Origin: WLMZ01 sp038227995
GTDB lineage: Bacteria > Actinomycetota > Acidimicrobiia > Acidimicrobiales > Ilumatobacteraceae
NCBI GenBank assembly: GCA_038227995.1
Contig: JBBRPP010000004.1
Coordinates: 151,239 to 215,238 of the forward strand
Reading direction: 5' to 3'
Length of the DNA: 64,000 bases
The translations under genes and the position numbers were made by a program. Shown one piece after another: positions 8,392 through 16,760 of this stretch. Position 1 is the first letter of the stretch. Every line of letters begins with the position of its first letter. The notes below the pieces were generated by a model. The model saw only the letters and a list, made by a program, of their open reading frames with translations. It did not search any database and had not been told where the DNA came from.

Positions 8392-8972
8392 AGCAGGTCA
8401 GAGTCATCTCCGGAACAGGCATCCCGCTGAAGCGCAGTGACGTCGACACCGACCAGATCATCCCCGCCGAATGGTTGAAGCGCGTCGAACGCACCGGCTT
8501 CGAGAAGGGCCTGTTCGCGACGTGGCGCGACGACCGCAACTTCGTCCTCAACGACGAGCGCTATGCCTCGGCCTCGATCCTCGTCGCCGGCCCCAGCTTC
8601 GGTGTCGGCTCGTCACGCGAGCACGCGGTGTGGGCGATCCAGCAGTACGGGTTCGATGCCGTCATCGCCCCCAGCTTCAGCGACATCTTCCGCAACAACT
8701 GCACCAAGAACGGTCTGGCCCCGGTGGCGATCCCGATCGAAGCGGTGACGAAGATCTGGGACGCGATCGATGCCGACCCCACCGTCGAGATCACGATCGA
8801 CATGGAGCGGCTGTTGGTCGAGGTTCCTGCCATCGGCTTCGTCGAGAGCTTCCCGATGGAGGCCCAGAACCAGTACCGCTTCCTCAACGGCCTCGACGAC
8901 GTGGGCATCACGATGACCCACGAAGCCCAGATCGACTCCTACGAATCCACCCGCCCCGCCTGGCTGCACTGA
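8388..8972 (+). CDS. leuD: 3-isopropylmalate dehydratase small subunit
   Basis: Small subunit of isopropylmalate isomerase, the swivelling domain that completes the LeuC active site. The 194-residue protein has the usual length and signatures: GIPLKRSDVDTDQIIPAEWLKR near the N-terminus, AGPSFGVGSSREHAVWAI around residue 65, and SFSDIFRNNCTKNGLAPV. Its ATG at 8388 overlaps the leuC stop (ATGA), giving a two-gene leuCD operon that ends at the strong hairpin at 8995-9025. The third step enzyme, LeuB, is not next to it or elsewhere in this window. Confidence 0.98.
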   Translation: MKQVRVISGTGIPLKRSDVDTDQIIPAEWLKRVERTGFEKGLFATWRDDRNFVLNDERYASASILVAGPSFGVGSSREHAVWAIQQYGFDAVIAPSFSDIFRNNCTKNGLAPVAIPIEAVTKIWDAIDADPTVEITIDMERLLVEVPAIGFVESFPMEAQNQYRFLNGLDDVGITMTHEAQIDSYESTRPAWLH

Positions 8973-8994
8973 CCCCAGCTGCCGCAAACCCGTG

Positions 8995-9025
8995 CGGTTT
9001 TTCGACCGCCGAGGTCGAAAAACCG
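8995..9025. terminator. Bidirectional rho-independent terminator between leuD and the DUF4328 gene
   Basis: Perfect 13-bp arms, CGGTTTTTCGACC (8995-9007) and GGTCGAAAAACCG (9013-9025), with a 5-nt loop. A T run on one arm and an A run on the other make it symmetrical. It sits between convergent genes and can end transcription from both sides. Confidence 0.85.
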
Positions 9026-9042
9026 GATCAGTATGGACGTTG

Positions 9043-9879
9043 TCAGGTGATGGTGGAGACGGCGGTGTCCACCTCGGACATCGCCTTCATCGCGAAGAAC
9101 GCGGTGACGGCGTACAGCACGAACGCGACGATGCCGATCACGCCTTGACGGTTGAGCGTCGAGGTCAACGTCGATGTGCTGCCGTTCATGTCCAGATTGC
9201 CGGAACCGAAGCGGACCACCGAGCCGATCACACCTTGGGCGATGAAGGCCACCTGCCACCGGAGCAAGTTCGGTGCGGTCTTGTTGAGGCCGGCCACCGA
9301 CTTCTTGAGCTGACCGAAGCCGACCCAGAACCAGCCGATGGGGATCCACCATCCGCCGCATGCCAGGCCCGAGCTGACGTCGCGGACTCCGCGCGCCTGC
9401 GCGTTCTTGGCGATCCGACGCGCCCACAGGCAGAGGACGATCACCGCCGCGAGCGTGAGCAGCAACTGCAGAATGGCCGACAGCCCGACGAAGCTGTCGG
9501 AGTTGTCGACATCACTCAGCGACTTGGTGCCCGCGAAGAAGTCGTCGACCACGCTCTTGCGACTGAAGAACGCGAGTGCGAGCAGACCCGATGCCGCCGT
9601 GGTCAGCCAGAACAGGGCGACGGTCGCCTTGCGCAGGCCTGACGACTGTTGCACCTGGCCAACCGCGCCGGGGCCGCCGTACGCGACGTACCCCTGCGGC
9701 ACACCCATCGGCCCTTGCGGGGCACCGGGGTTGTAGCCACCGTACGCGGGCGGCGGAGCGCCGTACGCCGGCGGCGGAGCGCCATACCCAGGCTGCCCAC
9801 CCGGACCCTGCGGCGGAGGGGGCGGCGCCGGCGGGAATCCCGGTGGCGGCGGTGGTGGTCCTGGCGGCTGGAACGACAT
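9043..9879 (-). CDS. DUF4328 membrane protein with a proline-rich cytoplasmic tail
   Basis: A 278-residue membrane protein. Residues 1-70 are extremely Pro/Gly/Tyr-rich (runs of PPPP, and repeats of YGAPPPA), a tail common on actinobacterial membrane proteins. The rest is a DUF4328 domain: a hydrophobic segment ATVALFWLTTAASGLLALAFF, a second at about SAILQLLLTLAAVIVLCLW, the signature CGGWWIPIGWFWVGFGQLKK, and two further C-terminal segments. The start is taken as ATG 9879 (MSFQPPG), as the domain family normally begins near such a tail; an ATG seven codons upstream is possible. Function is unknown. It is convergent with leuD and has its own promoter region at 9880-9941. Confidence 0.82.
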   Translation of the reverse strand: MSFQPPGPPPPPPGFPPAPPPPPQGPGGQPGYGAPPPAYGAPPPAYGGYNPGAPQGPMGVPQGYVAYGGPGAVGQVQQSSGLRKATVALFWLTTAASGLLALAFFSRKSVVDDFFAGTKSLSDVDNSDSFVGLSAILQLLLTLAAVIVLCLWARRIAKNAQARGVRDVSSGLACGGWWIPIGWFWVGFGQLKKSVAGLNKTAPNLLRWQVAFIAQGVIGSVVRFGSGNLDMNGSTSTLTSTLNRQGVIGIVAFVLYAVTAFFAMKAMSEVDTAVSTIT

Positions 9880-9941
9880 GGCAGAAGTCTTGCAGATCAC
9901 CGCATGGCCCCGAACGGACCATCAGCGAGTGCGGCAACCGA

Positions 9942-11228
9942 TCAGACGAGCGCGGCGTCGAACTCGACCAGGTTGTGCAGTTTCGGATTGTTCGAGAAGA
10001 CCTCGATCGGCTTCGTGAACGGCAAGCGCAACGCACGCTGCAGCACGGTGCACTGCACATGTTGGTTGTACTCGGCCAACGTCACGGCCCAGCCGTCGCG
10101 ACCGGCGCGAGCCGTGCGACCACTGCGGTGGAGATAGGCCTTGCCATCAGCGGCTGGCTCGTAGTGGATGACCGCGCCGATGCCGTCGATGTCGATGCCG
10201 CGCGCCGCGACATCGGTGGCGACGAGCACAGCCACCTCGCCGGTGGTGAAGCGCTTGAGCGCCTTCTCACGCGCCGGCTGCGGCAGATCGCCGTGGATGG
10301 CCATCGCTCGCACCCCGAGCTCTTGCAATGACTCGGTGGCGCGATCGCACATCCGCTTCGTGCCGCAGAACACGATCACGCGCTCGAAGGAACTGGCGAT
10401 CGATGCCACGACCTTGTCGCGATCCATCCGGTGGACAGCGAGGAACAGATGGAACATCGTGCCGACGGTGTCTGTCGGCTGATCGATCGAGACTTCGACC
10501 GGCTCGTGGAGATAGCGGCGGACGAGATGGCCGACATCGCCGTCGAGCGTCGCCGAGAACAGCATCGTCTGGTGGGGGCCGGTGATCTTGCGCAGGATCC
10601 ACTCGACCTGCGGCGTGAAGCCGTCGTCGGCCATCCGGTCGGCCTCGTCGAGCACGAGCACTTCGATCTGATCGAGATCGAGCTCGTTGTTCTTGAGCAG
10701 ATCGATCAGGCGCAGCGGCGTTGCCACGACGACTTCGACGCCCGCGTTGAGCTCGTCGATCTGCTTGTGCCGAGACGAACCGCCGTAGACGGCAAGCACG
10801 CCGTAGCCGCACGAACGAGCGACGGGTTCGAGCACCTCGGCGACCTGCAGGGCCAGCTCACGGGTAGGAACCAGGATCAGGCCGCGCGGCTTGTTCGGCT
10901 GGGCCTTCCCGCTGAGGCGGGCGAGCAACGGGACACCGAACGCCAGCGTCTTGCCGGAACCCGTGCGGGCTCGGCCACAGACATCGGCACCGGTCATCGC
11001 GACCGGGATGGCTTCGGTCTGGATCGCGAACGGCTGGGAAAACCCGGCAGCAGCAAGACCTGCATCGATGTCGGGCGGCACGCCGAGGGCGGCGAATCCG
11101 GTGGGGGCGTAGACGGTGGAAATTGCAGGGGTTGGCTCGTGGATTTCGGGCGTCTGGTCGTCACTGGGCTTGTGAGGACGACGCTTGCGACCACGGCCAG
11201 CACCGAGACGGGCTGGGAGATCAGGCAT
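9942..11228 (-). CDS. DEAD-box ATP-dependent RNA helicase
   Basis: A 428-residue superfamily 2 RNA helicase of the RhlE/DeaD group, acting in ribosome assembly or RNA turnover. All motifs are present: Q-motif region FAALGVPPDIDAGLAAAGFSQPFAIQTEAIP (45-75), Walker A ARTGSGKT (87-94), PTREL (121-125), DEAD (194-197), SAT (225-227), ARGIDI and the terminal HRSGRTARAGRDG. An Arg/Lys-rich stretch at residues 7-22 may bind RNA. There is no long C-terminal extension of the DeaD or DbpA type, so the precise class is open. It is divergent from the PLP-enzyme gene by 76 bp. Confidence 0.95.
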   Translation of the reverse strand: MPDLPARLGAGRGRKRRPHKPSDDQTPEIHEPTPAISTVYAPTGFAALGVPPDIDAGLAAAGFSQPFAIQTEAIPVAMTGADVCGRARTGSGKTLAFGVPLLARLSGKAQPNKPRGLILVPTRELALQVAEVLEPVARSCGYGVLAVYGGSSRHKQIDELNAGVEVVVATPLRLIDLLKNNELDLDQIEVLVLDEADRMADDGFTPQVEWILRKITGPHQTMLFSATLDGDVGHLVRRYLHEPVEVSIDQPTDTVGTMFHLFLAVHRMDRDKVVASIASSFERVIVFCGTKRMCDRATESLQELGVRAMAIHGDLPQPAREKALKRFTTGEVAVLVATDVAARGIDIDGIGAVIHYEPAADGKAYLHRSGRTARAGRDGWAVTLAEYNQHVQCTVLQRALRLPFTKPIEVFSNNPKLHNLVEFDAALV

Positions 11229-11304
11229 GTTGGAGCCAGGCTACCGAGGAGAGCCAGCGTCAAGGCGCTTTCTCGGTCATGGCTCGCCGACCTAGGCTGG
11301 CCGG

Positions 11305-12507
11305 GTGACTACTGTTGGCCCCGAATCCGCCGAGCACGACGCTCCCGCCCATCGGCCGGCGACCACGGCGATCACCGCCGGCCGCGGGGCGAACGGCACA
11401 TCGCTCGCTCCCCCGCTGTGGGCGTCGAGCACCTGGGTCTCGACCGGTCTCGTCGATGCCAGGCGCCGCGCCACCGGCCGTCGCTCGACAGAGTTCTACG
11501 GCCGCTACGCCAATCCCACCGTTCGAGCATTCGAGGACGCGGTCGCTGCGCTGGAAGGAGCCGAGGACGCCCTCGCCTACGGCAGCGGGATGGGCGCCAT
11601 CACCACCACGATCCTGGCCCTGTGCGGATCGGGCTCGCACATCGTCGCCCAACGCCAGCTGTACGCGGGCACGCTCGCATTCCTGCAGGGTCCCTGTCGC
11701 CGATTCGGCATCGACGTGACGATCGTCGACGGCACCAAGCCGGGCGAGTTCGCAGCCGCGGTCCAGCCGGGACGAACGATGATGGTCTTGGCCGAGACAC
11801 CGTCGAACCCGCTGCTCGAGCTCGTCGACCTCGACGAGCTCGGTGCGATCAAGGGTCCGTTCACGGTCGTCGACTCCACGTTCGCGACGCCACTCGGTCA
11901 GCGCCCGTTGGACCATGGGGTGGACCTCGTGATCCATTCCGCGACGAAGGGCATCGCCGGCCACAACGACGCGACGCTCGGCGTCATCGCCGGCGAAGCA
12001 GATCTGCTCAACGAGATCTGGGGCTACGGCGTGCTCCACGGCGCAACCGCATCGCCGGCCGATGCGCTGAACGCGTTGCGCGGTGTGCGCACGATGGCAG
12101 TCCGCATCGCCCATCAGGCGGCGTCCGCGCTGCAGCTGGCGAAGGAACTCGCCGCCGACGACCGGGTCAACGCGGTGCACTATCCAGGCCTGCCGAGCCA
12201 TCCGCAGTACGACCTCGCCCAGCGCCAGATGAAGCACAACGGCACCGTCCTCACGTTCGAGGTCTCTGGTGGCTTGGCCCACGCGTCGGCGTTCCTCGAC
12301 CAGCTCCGGCTGGGCCGCGTCGCGACATCGTTGGGCGGACCGGAAACCCTGGTGTGCCATCCGGCGACATCGACCCACGCCAGCCTCACCGCTGACGAAC
12401 AGGTGACGGCCGGGATCACGCCCGGCCTGCTGCGGGTGTCGATCGGGCTCGAGGACCCGAACGACCTCATCGCCGACTTCCAGCAGGCGCTGCGCCCGCC
12501 GGCATGA
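11305..12507 (+). CDS. Cys/Met-metabolism PLP-dependent enzyme (cystathionine gamma-synthase/lyase-like)
   Basis: A 400-residue fold-type I PLP enzyme of the trans-sulfuration family. The motif YGRYANPT (65-72) supplies the phosphate-contact Tyr and Arg, GSGMGAI (93-99) binds the cofactor phosphate, D190 contacts the pyridine nitrogen and K215 in HSATKGIAGH is the Schiff-base lysine. The C-terminal block SLGGPETLVCHPATSTHASLT is typical of the family. Whether it makes cystathionine, cleaves it, or acts as methionine gamma-lyase or O-acylhomoserine sulfhydrylase cannot be decided from sequence; no met gene is adjacent. The start is GTG at 11305. It may be cotranscribed with the downstream hydrolase, 31 bp away. 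Confidence 0.9.
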   Translation: MTTVGPESAEHDAPAHRPATTAITAGRGANGTSLAPPLWASSTWVSTGLVDARRRATGRRSTEFYGRYANPTVRAFEDAVAALEGAEDALAYGSGMGAITTTILALCGSGSHIVAQRQLYAGTLAFLQGPCRRFGIDVTIVDGTKPGEFAAAVQPGRTMMVLAETPSNPLLELVDLDELGAIKGPFTVVDSTFATPLGQRPLDHGVDLVIHSATKGIAGHNDATLGVIAGEADLLNEIWGYGVLHGATASPADALNALRGVRTMAVRIAHQAASALQLAKELAADDRVNAVHYPGLPSHPQYDLAQRQMKHNGTVLTFEVSGGLAHASAFLDQLRLGRVATSLGGPETLVCHPATSTHASLTADEQVTAGITPGLLRVSIGLEDPNDLIADFQQALRPPA

Positions 12508-12538
12508 TGCGCTCGCCGTCCTCGCCGTTCTCCCCGTC

Positions 12539-13261
12539 ATGAAACTCGGCGTCATCTGCGTCCACGGTCTCGGCGGCACCCCCCACAGCGTGCTCCCCGT
12601 GACCGCTGCCGTGCACGGTGCGGGATACGCGACCGTGTCGCCGATGCTGCCAGGACACGGCACCCAGCCGTCCGATCTGCTCGAACACACCTGGACCGAC
12701 TGGCGAGACGCGCTCGACGCGACGGTCGACGAACTCGCCCACCGATGTGACGGCGTCGTGATCGTCGGTCAATCGATGGGCGGCACGTTGGCCCTCATCG
12801 TCGCCACGACGAATGCGCACGTCCGAGGCGTTGCGGTGATCAACCCGCTGGTGACTCCATCCGATCCCGCCGCGACCGAGTTCCTCGAACGGCTCATCGC
12901 GCGAGGACGCACGATGCAACCCGCCGGCGACCCCGACATCCGCGATCCACACGCCCACGACACGGCCTACGCAGAGCTGCCGCTGCAGTCCCTGCTGGCG
13001 CTCGGCTCGGCCGCGGAGGCGGCGCACGACGTGCTGGCCCAGGTCACCGTTCCGGTGCTGGTGATCACGAGCGAGCACGACGGTGTGGTCGATCCGGCCA
13101 ACTCCGATCTGCTCGCCTCGACTGTGTCCGGGCCTGTTCGTCGACTGCGGCTCGCCAACAGTGCGCACGTCGCGGCGCTCGATCTCGATCGGGAACAGTT
13201 GTGCCGGGAACTGCTGACTTGGTTAGTCACTTTGACCGACGAGTCAGCCGTTTCTGTCTGA
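12539..13261 (+). CDS. Alpha/beta hydrolase (carboxylesterase/monoacylglycerol lipase-like)
   Basis: A 240-residue soluble alpha/beta hydrolase. The N-terminal strand and oxyanion region is VICVHGLGGTPHS, the nucleophile elbow is GQSMG (77-81) with Ser79, the acid is D181 in ITSEHDGVVD (D185 is a second candidate), and the His is H210 in NSAHVAALD. Length and motif spacing resemble the small bacterial carboxylesterases such as Est30 that act on short acyl esters or monoglycerides. There is no signal peptide. It follows the PLP-enzyme gene on the same strand and is separated by 117 bp from the homospermidine synthase leader ORF. Confidence 0.9.
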   Translation: MKLGVICVHGLGGTPHSVLPVTAAVHGAGYATVSPMLPGHGTQPSDLLEHTWTDWRDALDATVDELAHRCDGVVIVGQSMGGTLALIVATTNAHVRGVAVINPLVTPSDPAATEFLERLIARGRTMQPAGDPDIRDPHAHDTAYAELPLQSLLALGSAAEAAHDVLAQVTVPVLVITSEHDGVVDPANSDLLASTVSGPVRRLRLANSAHVAALDLDREQLCRELLTWLVTLTDESAVSV

Positions 13262-13333
13262 TGAATCAGTGAGTAGCTGTGTCCGCAATGTTTCGTTATG
13301 GTCTCTGATCCTGTGCCCGGAACAAACCGGCCA

Positions 13334-13369
13334 GAAAGGAAACGATCCTCTTTTCCAACGTTGGAAGGG
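13334..13369 (+). promoter_or_regulatory. Possible mutually exclusive hairpins controlling the homospermidine synthase leader
   Basis: TTCCAACGTTGGAA (13353-13366) is a perfect 14-bp palindrome. With flanking G-T pairs the right arm extends to 13369 and covers GGAAGGG, the ribosome binding site of the 44-codon ORF starting at 13379. Just upstream, GGAAA (13338-13342) can instead pair with TTTCC (13352-13356). The two pairings share bases, as in RNA switches. Alternatively the palindrome is a protein operator. Both are inference. Confidence 0.4.
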
Positions 13370-13378
13370 CCCCTCATC

Positions 13379-13513
13379 ATGAACAGCTTCGATGCCACCG
13401 CAACTGCAGGTCGCAAGGGAATTGCGTACGACTGGCAGAGTCTTCTCGCCGCTGATGGCGTTGCCGCGATCGAGGCCGAGCTCGCTGATCTGGTGCTGGA
13501 GCCGGCTGAATGA
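13379..13513 (+). CDS. 44-residue ORF translationally coupled to homospermidine synthase
   Basis: A short ORF starting at ATG 13379 with a clear ribosome binding site (GGAAGGG, ten bases upstream) and ending in a TGA that overlaps the ATG of the next gene (ATGA at 13510-13513). The product begins MNSFDATATAGRKGIAYDWQ and continues as an acidic, Ala/Leu/Glu-rich helix-like segment ending DLVLEPAE. I do not recognise it. The frame is open to an ATG at 13298, but that extension is basic and lacks a good binding site. It may be a real small protein partner, or an upstream ORF whose translation opens the synthase start. No metal or precursor-peptide motif is seen. Confidence 0.55.
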   Translation: MNSFDATATAGRKGIAYDWQSLLAADGVAAIEAELADLVLEPAE

Positions 13514-14970
13514 GTTTGCTGCCCCAGCGGGTGCTGGTGCTGGGGTGCGGTTCGGTTGCCCAATGTGTCGTGCCGTTACTGGTGCGTGATCTCGGCATCG
13601 AGCCGAGTCGAATCAACATCGTCGACATGGTCGACAATCGTGCGCGGGTCGCCTCGTCGCTCGCGCTCGGCGTCGGCTACGAACAGGATCAGGTCACGCC
13701 CGACAATCTCGATCTGTTCCTGTCGGCGCGTGTCGGCAGCGGTGACATCCTGCTGGATCTGGCGTGGAACATCGACAATCCCACGATTCTCGACTGGTGC
13801 CGCGACCACAATGTCCGCTACCTGAACACGTCGGTCGAGGTGTGGGACCCGTACCTCGATCTGCAGAAGACGCATCCGATCGATCGCACGCTCTATGTGC
13901 GCCACATGCAACTGCGGCGGATGATGCAGCGCTGGGGTACCAACGATGGCGCCTCAGCGGTCGTCGAACACGGCGCGAACCCCGGCCTCGTCAGCCACTT
14001 CGTCAAGCAGGCGCTGGGCGAGATCACGACGCGCATCCTCAGCGAGGGTCGTGGGGGCGAGCGCACCGCCGCACTCGAAGCGGCGATGGATGGTCGCGCC
14101 TACAACGTGTTGGCTCATCTCACCGGCACCAAGGTCGTGCACATCAGCGAGCGCGACACGCAGATCACCGACAAACCCAAGGAGTTCGACGAGTTCGTCA
14201 ACACCTGGTCGGTCGACGGCTTCTACGAAGAGGGCGTGGCGCCGGCCGAAATGGGTTGGGGCACGCACGAACTCCGCCTGCCGCCGAACGCGTACACGCA
14301 CATCGGTGAGGGTCCTCGCAACCAGATCTGCATGGCCCAGCCGGGCATGAACACGTGGGTGCGATCGTGGGTGCCGTGCGGCCCGATCCATGGCATGGTG
14401 ATTCGTCACGGTGAAGCACTGACGATGAGTGATCACCTCACGGTGTGGGACGACTTCGGCAACCCGATCTACCGGCCGACGGTGCACTACGCCTACTGCC
14501 CCTCCGAGTCCGCGATCGCGAGCGTGCACGAACTCCGTCAGGCCGACTGGAAGATGCAGAGCCGGCAGCGGATCCTCAACGACGAGATCACCAGCGGCCG
14601 CGACGAGCTCGGTGTGCTGCTGCTCGGCCACGACTTCGGCGGCTGGTGGACCGGGTCGCTGCTGTCGATCGACGAAGCCCGGGCGATCGTGCCCGGCCAG
14701 AACAGCACCACGGTGCAGGTCGCCGGAAGCATCATGGGCGCCGTCACATGGATGATCGAGAACCCGAATGCCGGCCTGCGTGTCCCCGACGAACTGCCGT
14801 GGGAAGACGTCCTGCGCGTCGCGACGCCGTACCTCGGCACGCTGCACTCCGGCCCCACCGACTGGACGCCGCTCAGCGGACGCAACGACCTGTTCCCGGT
14901 GTTCGGTGACGAGAGCGATGGTCTCGACCTCGACGACCCCTGGCAGTTCACCAACTTCTTGGTTCGCTAA
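13510..14970 (+). CDS. Homospermidine synthase
   Basis: A 486-residue NAD-dependent enzyme of the bacterial homospermidine synthase family (saccharopine dehydrogenase-like Rossmann fold), which joins aminobutyl units from putrescine or spermidine to give sym-homospermidine. It has the Rossmann start RVLVLGCGSVAQCVVPLL (7-24) and the family blocks YLNTSVEVWDPY, VVEHGANPGLVSHFVKQAL, GWGTHELRLPPNA and GHDFGGWWTGS. Length matches the Blastochloris-type enzymes (about 475). No ornithine decarboxylase or arginine pathway gene lies nearby, so the putrescine source must be elsewhere. Its ATG overlaps the stop of the upstream 44-codon ORF, and its TAA overlaps the convergent FkbM gene by four bases. 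Confidence 0.9.
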   Translation: MSLLPQRVLVLGCGSVAQCVVPLLVRDLGIEPSRINIVDMVDNRARVASSLALGVGYEQDQVTPDNLDLFLSARVGSGDILLDLAWNIDNPTILDWCRDHNVRYLNTSVEVWDPYLDLQKTHPIDRTLYVRHMQLRRMMQRWGTNDGASAVVEHGANPGLVSHFVKQALGEITTRILSEGRGGERTAALEAAMDGRAYNVLAHLTGTKVVHISERDTQITDKPKEFDEFVNTWSVDGFYEEGVAPAEMGWGTHELRLPPNAYTHIGEGPRNQICMAQPGMNTWVRSWVPCGPIHGMVIRHGEALTMSDHLTVWDDFGNPIYRPTVHYAYCPSESAIASVHELRQADWKMQSRQRILNDEITSGRDELGVLLLGHDFGGWWTGSLLSIDEARAIVPGQNSTTVQVAGSIMGAVTWMIENPNAGLRVPDELPWEDVLRVATPYLGTLHSGPTDWTPLSGRNDLFPVFGDESDGLDLDDPWQFTNFLVR

Positions 14971-15731
14971 CGGCGGAAGTGGTGGCGGTTCAGCGACACG
15001 CGGTCGTGGCGGAGACCTGCGTCGCGCAGATGGTCGATGATCACCTCGATCGGGACCACATCGGACGGCTCGTGATCGATCCACACTTCGTCGAGCACGC
15101 GTAGTTCGTCCGGTGATGTTCCCATCAGCATCTGCCCCGCAGCACCTTCGACGTTGACCTTCGCGATGACACGACGGGCTGGGTGCGCGTCGACTCGAAG
15201 CACGGAGGACAGCGCCGCGACATCGATCGATTCGGTGGCAACCGTCGACGAGTCGGCGGTCAGCGAATGGCCCCACGATGCGGCAGAGATGTGCAGCGTC
15301 GCGACGCCTTCGGCCGCGCCGACCGCCTGTTGATGAACGGTCCATCGCGGCTCGCCTGCGGCCGCGAGATCCAGGCATGCGAAGTTCTCGCTCGCCGGCT
15401 CGTACGAGATGACACCGGACGCACCCATCGCCAAGGCGTACGCGCCGAAGTAACCCTTGTGCGCGCCGATGTCGAGCACCAACGCGCCAGCGAAGTTCAT
15501 CGCGAAGATCTCGTCGATGACTACGCCATACAGCGTGACGTAGTCGACGTACGGACTGTGTCGACCGATGTGGACTCGCCGCGAGCCGATCCGGACGTCG
15601 ACCGGACGATCGAGCCGCGCCGAGCGGCCGGCACGCACCAAGAGTTCGAGGCGCAGCAACTCTCGGCGGGCGTACACGGGGCGTCGGTCCAGGATCACAC
15701 GGGCACCGCGCTTGAGCGAAGCGATGCGCAT
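14967..15731 (-). CDS. FkbM-family methyltransferase
   Basis: A 254-residue class I SAM methyltransferase of the FkbM family, which O-methylates sugars or polyketide hydroxyls. Motif I is VLDIGAHKGYFGAYAL with the Asp at residue 87, motif II is ISYEPASENFACL, and the FkbM C-terminal pattern VIAKVNVEGAAGQML follows, then VWIDHE. The start is ATG 15731; a GTG six codons upstream (15749) is also possible. It is divergent from the NodB deacetylase (about 40 bp) and marks the left edge of the glycan locus, so a sugar in the surface polysaccharide is the likely substrate. Confidence 0.87.
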   Translation of the reverse strand: MRIASLKRGARVILDRRPVYARRELLRLELLVRAGRSARLDRPVDVRIGSRRVHIGRHSPYVDYVTLYGVVIDEIFAMNFAGALVLDIGAHKGYFGAYALAMGASGVISYEPASENFACLDLAAAGEPRWTVHQQAVGAAEGVATLHISAASWGHSLTADSSTVATESIDVAALSSVLRVDAHPARRVIAKVNVEGAAGQMLMGTSPDELRVLDEVWIDHEPSDVVPIEVIIDHLRDAGLRHDRVSLNRHHFRR

Positions 15732-15773
15732 GGTGTTCCGCCGTGTCACGGCGTTGACAGTACGCTCTTTCCC

Positions 15774-16760
15774 GTGGGCACAGGCGTCTCTGCTTCCGCG
15801 CTCGTGGCGGCTGGGCGTCGGGCCCTTCGACGCCGGAGGTCTGCTTCGGCGCCTGTCATCCTGATGTACCACCGAGTTCCGTTGCAACCGCCGGTCAACG
15901 ACCCCTGGGCACTCGCAGTTCGATCCCAGTTCTTCGCCGAGCACATGGCGGTCCTGGCGGCCGGCCGCCGGCCGTGCCTCACGCTCGGCCAATGGCACGC
16001 CGCACGTGCTTCGCAAGCTTCGTCGCGCCCGGGCCCGCGGCCGCCGGCTGGCGCGGTCATCGTGACGTTCGATGACGGATACGCCGACAACCTCGACGTC
16101 GCCCTACCGATCATGGAGCAAAGCGGCGTGCCTGCAACGGTGTTCCTGACGACCGACTTCATCGGCGGCACCGAACCGTGGTGGGACGACATCGAGCAGA
16201 TGGTGTTCGACGAGGCGCCCTCGGCCCCATCGGTTCCGGGCTGGGCACAGGCCCGAGGGACCGTGCTCGACGACCGGCAACACGCGTATGTCGACCTCTG
16301 GAAGCGCCTGTCGGTCGCGTCACCGGCCGCCCGCGCCGCATCGATGGCCGCGCAGTGGGATCGGTCGGGACGGACGCGCCGGCTCCGTCCCGAGCACGCG
16401 ATGCTCACCGCAGATCAGGTGCGACGCGTTGCAGCACTCGATCATGTCGAGGTCGGAAGCCATGGCCTGACCCATCAATCGTTGCCATTGCTCGACGACC
16501 TCGGACTCGAGGCCGAACTGGCGGGATCACGCGACCGGCTGGCGACGTTGACCGGCGCGAGCGTCGACAGCCTCGCCTATCCGAGCGGCCAGTGGGATCA
16601 GCGAGTCGCCGAAGCGGCGCGACTGGCCGGATACCGCCGCGCGGTCACCACGGATCGAGGCCTCGTCGGACCAGGCTCGGACGCGATGTCGCTGCCTCGC
16701 ATCGCGGTCCCGGACTGCGACGGCGACGCGTTCGAGCGGATGTTGAGCGACCTCGGATGA
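15774..16760 (+). CDS. Polysaccharide deacetylase (NodB homology domain)
   Basis: A 328-residue carbohydrate esterase 4 protein that removes N- or O-acetyl groups from glycans. The metal-binding pattern is visible: TFDDGYADN with D100 and D101, then SHGLTH with H230 and H234, and further VDSLAYPSGQWD. An N-terminal Arg-rich segment (RRALRRRRS) precedes PVILMYHRVP, the usual start of this clan. The start is GTG 15774. No convincing signal peptide is present, so action on a lipid-linked cytoplasmic intermediate is plausible. It leads a four-gene operon in which every junction is a four-base overlap (ATGA or GTGA). Confidence 0.9.
   Translation: MGTGVSASALVAAGRRALRRRRSASAPVILMYHRVPLQPPVNDPWALAVRSQFFAEHMAVLAAGRRPCLTLGQWHAARASQASSRPGPRPPAGAVIVTFDDGYADNLDVALPIMEQSGVPATVFLTTDFIGGTEPWWDDIEQMVFDEAPSAPSVPGWAQARGTVLDDRQHAYVDLWKRLSVASPAARAASMAAQWDRSGRTRRLRPEHAMLTADQVRRVAALDHVEVGSHGLTHQSLPLLDDLGLEAELAGSRDRLATLTGASVDSLAYPSGQWDQRVAEAARLAGYRRAVTTDRGLVGPGSDAMSLPRIAVPDCDGDAFERMLSDLG

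Noticed and set aside
13205..13250. GCTGACT / AGTCAGC inverted repeat at the end of the hydrolase gene
   Set aside because: Short arms with a long spacer inside coding sequence; too weak to call a terminator.
13298..13378. Longer start (ATG 13298) for the ORF before homospermidine synthase
   Set aside because: The extension is basic and unlike the rest, and the good ribosome binding site belongs to ATG 13379.
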